DNA of 64,000 nt from Hevea brasiliensis (Eukaryota; Streptophyta; Magnoliopsida; Malpighiales; Euphorbiaceae), in the NCBI RefSeq assembly GCF_030052815.1, contig NC_079510.1, positions 49,008,725 through 49,072,724 on the forward strand, read 5' to 3'. Shown here piece after piece: positions 60,360-64,000 of this stretch. Positions within the stretch are counted from its first letter, which is position 1. Each line of letters starts with the position of its first letter. The notes beneath the pieces are model-generated. The model did no database searches, was not told the origin of the DNA, and worked only from the letters and a program-made list of their open reading frames with translations. Position numbers and translations under genes: made by a program.

Positions 60360-62150
60360 ATGAGCGGTGCCGAAGGTCAAAGAGCGGCGAGTCCCCCTTC
60401 CATTTAGTTCTCGTGGTCGTCTGACGAAGAAGAGGTGGTCGGGCCAAACGCGCAAACAGAACCTCCTAGGGCCTCTGTTCTAGCTCGGGGCCGGATCGGA
60501 CCATCAAGGCACGTACCTTCTTCAGGGAGGGAGAATCTCCCTATGGACGAGCTGCCATCGATCTTACAAGAGTCCGATCTACAATTGTTTAGCCAGGAGT
60601 ACAATATTCGCCCTGATTCGTACGAACTTATCCGGTGCCATGGCGATCACCGAGCCGATCACTTCTTTGAAGAGAATGATCTGGTTATGGTATACGAGGA
60701 ACAGTTAAAGGCCGGTCTTCGGTTCCCCCTGGATGACTTCTTCAAAGAGGTCCTAAAACTTCACCGGGTGTGCATTGCTCAAGTTCATCCTAACTCGTGG
60801 CGGATCTTAGTAGCATTCCGAGGTCTATGCCGAGCTAAGGGAATCAGACCTACGGCTAAGGTGTTCACCGAACTGCACAGGCTAACTCTCCGAAAGGACG
60901 ATGAGCACTGGTTCTTTCAGGCGAAGCCTCATTGCGGGCTCTTTACCGATCTGCCCTCCTCCCTTAAGAATTGGAAGAACCGCTTCTTCATTCCGAGGAG
61001 CAAAAATCCGACCTGCTTTGAGGACTTCCCCCGTAGCTGGTGGCACCAGGGGCCCCTGCTTCCGAAGCGCATTAACCTGAACCAGGAGGAAAGCTTAATA
61101 GTGATGGATCTGAAGAATCAGGCTGCCACTCAAAAGTATTCCTGTTTAGATGCGGTGACCGCCGAGCTGCACCATTGGACCATACAGCTGCTCACCGGCC
61201 AAGATCGCGATCTTCCGCTCTCTGACCTCGGCACTGGTATTTTCTACATCTCAGATCTCAGGACCTTAGCGATCTCACTGACCTCTTCTTTGTGCAGGTA
61301 TGGCGGGTGATGAGGGTTCTAGGAAGCGGAAGAAAGAAAGAGAGATCTCCCGGAAAGTAAAGGAGATGAAGCGTTCGGAAAAGCTTCGAACTCCCGGCCA
61401 TGAACCAGGGGAGACGCAAGGAGGCCCGTCCCGACCTTCGGGGCCGCTGATCACTGAAGCTATCCGATCTCCTCCTCAACAGGAAGAGCCGGCTCCACCC
61501 TCCAGCTTGCTCCAAGCACGTAAAGGGTCCTTCTCAATCTTCTCGTGAGATCTTCTTCTCGTGGCTCTCAAACGTTGATCGAGTCCTCAAGAATAACCGA
61601 TCGTTCGAGAACCGGTTTTGCCAAAGTCTTGGGGTCTTCCATCCGCCTTCGGAGGATCGGGACAGCTATCCCGACAGCCTTTGACGATATCTTGACTCGC
61701 TCCATGAGCACGAGCGTGGAGTGTCCGTGAACTGCACCATAGTTCGAGAAAAGGCTCATCGCTCGGGCAAGGAGGTCGAGAAGAAGAATCAGAAATGGCT
61801 TCCTCCGATCCCAACACGCATCCGATCAGGAATACATATCACAAGTTGACGGGCAGGCGAAGTTCTATGAAGACAGTGGTGGCCGAATGTAATCATGTTC
61901 CGCCGAAAGGGATCGTGCTCTCGGGGAAGTCCAGGCGCTTCGGGCCAACGATGCTTCTCAGGTCGCCCAACTTATCGAGGAACTTAAGGCGAAAGACGAA
62001 GAAATGGTGACAGGGATAGCTGGTGCCTATGTGAATGCTCACAAGGACCTCTTGGCCGAACTCGAGCGTTACCCGTAAGAGGACTTCTCTTGGATGGCCG
62101 ACTGCTCCGGGGCGAGGGAGGATAGTGAAGAGGAAGGAGAGGATGAGCAA
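60360..62150 (+). pseudogene. Antisense LTR gene, copy 2
   Basis: Counterpart of 41411-43226. TAG at 60405-60407 (codon 16) sits where copy 1 has CAG. From there to the splice donor at 61236 the frame is open, including the codon that is TAG in copy 1. The intron is 61237-61297 and exon 2 starts 61298. After about 61490 many single-base deletions and insertions destroy the coiled-coil frame. An internal ATG could still give a ~290-codon product covering the whole recognisable domain. Confidence 0.75.
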
Positions 62151-62743
62151 AATGTAGATCAGTGGGGTGATCCTCACCGAATAACTTGTACAAATTTTGC
62201 GATGAAATGAAATAGAATGCCTTTTTGTTTGATGAATGGTTGTGATCGGAAAATTTCTAAACACTTGATTGTCTGAGTATATTGAAACAACTGAAAACTA
62301 TTATTATCCTAAGTGTGAGAGATCGGAAAATACAACATGCATGAGATTGCTAAACGGAACTTAATTGAAAATTTTGGCTTGAACATCTAAGATCGGGATC
62401 TTCATTAAACCGGATTAGAACCTTGGCTTGGTTATTTCTAAACTTTTAAAAGAGAGGTCGATTATAAAGATTGGCAGCAAGGTTCTGGTGTTAATTCAAT
62501 CTTGTCTGATAAGAGAGATCGGGAATACAGTTAACTGGTCAGGATATTCGACAATTGGCTTGAGAGATCGGTGAATGATTTGAGAGACCGGTAAGGCTTT
62601 AATGGATACGAGAGCTTAGCATTGACTCAACTCTCTGTGAAGAGAGATCGGAACTGTGATTAGATGGCAAGAAGAGACTTAGTGCTAGGGATCGGTTTCG
62701 AAGTTTATTGATTCTGGGGATCGGCCAAAATATGGTGTCGACA

Positions 62744-64000
62744 ATATATATAAGAAATGAAATCTACTATATAATGTAATAGAAATAAATAAATGGTGGG
62801 GATCGGAAGATTTTCATCCCGAACTAAATTCTGAACAAATACAAAAAAAAAAAAGAAAGAAAATGAAAGTTTTTTTTTTTTTTAGAAGAAAATGTAGGGT
62901 TATTATGCCAAGGGTTACGCATGCAAATTGGATAATATGAATTCATGAATAGGACAGTAACGGATTGAATATTTTTAAATATTTAATTGGATTGAATTTT
63001 ATTTAAATAAGTTTGAGTAATATATAATTTAAATTTAAAAAATAATATCTATTTATTAATTTATATAATTAAATTAATGTTCATTAATTTTTTATATAAT
63101 TTAAATATTTTAGAAAATAAGTTTGAATTTTTTATTAGTAAAAAATATTTTATATGAATTATATATATATATATATATATATATAAGAAGTGAAATCTAC
63201 TATATAATGAAATAGAAATAAATAAATGGTGGGGATAGAAAGATTTTCATCCGAGCTAAATTCTGAACAAATAGAAAAAAAAAAAGAAAGAAAATGAAAG
63301 GTTTTTTTTTCTTAGAAAAAAATGAAAGGTTATTATGCCAAGGGTTGCGCATGCAAATTGGATAATAAGAATTCATAAATAGGACAGTAACGGATTGAAT
63401 ATTTTTAAATATTTAATTGGATTGACTTTTATTTAAATAAGTTTGAATAATATATAATTTAAATTTAAAAAATAATATCTATTTATTAATTTATATAATT
63501 AAATATAATGTTTATTAATTTTTTATATAATTTAAATTTTTTAGAAAATAATTTTGAATTTTTTATTAGTAAAAAATATTTTATATGAATTATATATATG
63601 AATATATATATATATATATATATATAAAAGAAATGAAATCTACTATATAATGAAATAGAAATAAATAAATGGTGGGGATCGGAAGATTTTCATCGAGCTA
63701 AATTCTGAACAAATAGAAAAAAAAAAAAAGAAAGAAAATGAAAGGTTTTTTTTTCTTAGAAAAAAATGAAAGGTTATCATGCCAAGGGTTGCGTATGCAA
63801 ATTGAATAATATGAATTCATGAATAGGACAATAACGGATTGAATATTTTTAAATATTTAATTGGATTGAATTTTATTTAAATAAGTTTGAATAATATATA
63901 ATTTAAATTTAAAAAATAATATCTATTTATTAATTTATATAATTAAATATAATGTTTATTAATTTTTTATATAATTTAAATTTTTTAGAAAATAAGTTTG
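62744..64000 (+). repeat. Satellite-like tandem array, right part beyond the retrotransposon
   Basis: The same unit resumes immediately after the retrotransposon, with starts near 62752, 63183 and 63627, and runs off the window. The first unit belongs to the variant marked by CCCGAACTAAATTC and AATGTAGGGTTATTATG, also seen at 30918 and 35015. Confidence 0.95.

Larger units (their letters stand above)
37857..62743 (-). mobile_element. Giant Tat/Ogre-type Ty3/gypsy LTR retrotransposon (24,887 bp)
   Basis: Bounded by ATATA (37852-37856 and 62744-62748), a 5-bp target duplication. The two LTRs are almost identical, with TGTCG...CGACA ends. Element order on the minus strand is: LTR (62743-56788), Arg-tRNA primer site, leader, ORF1, gag, protease, intron, RT, RNase H, second RNase H, integrase, 3' UTR with 60-bp repeats, polypurine tract, LTR (43817-37857). 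The extra ORF before gag, the protease/RT intron, the dual RNase H and the size match the Ogre branch of Tat. RT is frameshifted and ORF1 has a stop, so this copy is probably not autonomous. Confidence 0.95.
56788..62743 (-). repeat. 5' LTR of the giant retrotransposon
   Basis: 5,956 bp, the partner of 37857-43817. It carries a 21-G run at 57784-57804 where the other copy has four G. Small indels cluster at about 59265-59350, 59640-59700 and especially 61490-62170. Confidence 0.95.

Overview
The window looks like nuclear DNA of a eudicot plant. It has intron-rich genes with plant-type splice sites, a very AT-rich background, a plant DnaJ gene, and nested plant transposons (RTE-type LINE, hAT-like elements, a foldback MITE, a SINE, and a Tat/Ogre-type Ty3/gypsy element). 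A Malpighiales/Euphorbiaceae origin (cassava or rubber tree relatives) is my guess from the style of the repeats; nothing here proves it.

Layout. 0.35-1.25 kb, minus strand: the first two coding exons of a type II DnaJ co-chaperone gene that runs off the left edge; exon 2 carries two frame-breaking deletions. 2.2-7.6 kb: a nest of mobile DNA. It holds a 487-bp foldback MITE, a tandemly duplicated ~0.45-kb segment split by a putative solo LTR (3149-6985) that contains a 5S-rRNA-like stretch, a hAT-like element inside that LTR carrying a LINE tail, and a ~93-bp SINE with a 13-bp target duplication. 9.03-23.29 kb, plus strand: a 22-exon, apparently intact gene for an unusual plant alpha-glucan (glycogen-type) phosphorylase with an N-terminal ACT-like domain. 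Its introns hold an RTE LINE, a decayed copy of the splicing factor YJU2/CCDC94, and a hAT-like element. 24.84-25.30 kb: a small single-exon gene for a plant protein of unknown function.

From 27.77 kb to the right edge the window is a satellite-like array of ~0.4-0.5-kb units with (TA)n spacers and a higher-order arrangement. It is split at 37857-62743 by one giant minus-strand LTR retrotransposon of 24,887 bp with a 5-bp ATATA target duplication, ~5.96-kb LTRs, an Arg-tRNA primer site and a polypurine tract. In element order it encodes ORF1 with a coiled-coil tail, gag, protease with a G-patch-like segment, an intron of about 177 nt, RT, two RNase H domains and integrase. A 3' untranslated region follows with 27 copies of a 60-bp repeat. 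Several stops and frameshifts make this copy unlikely to be autonomous.

The most unusual feature is inside the LTRs. Each carries, antisense to gag-pol and behind its own TATA box, a two-exon gene for a protein resembling the plant 'putative gypsy type transposon' family. A 61-nt intron joins the two exons in frame. Each LTR copy has one early nonsense codon at a site where the other copy is open. Each LTR also has a block of short GATCGGA/TCCGATC hairpin repeats.

All calls come from reading the sequence by eye; no database or alignment program was run.
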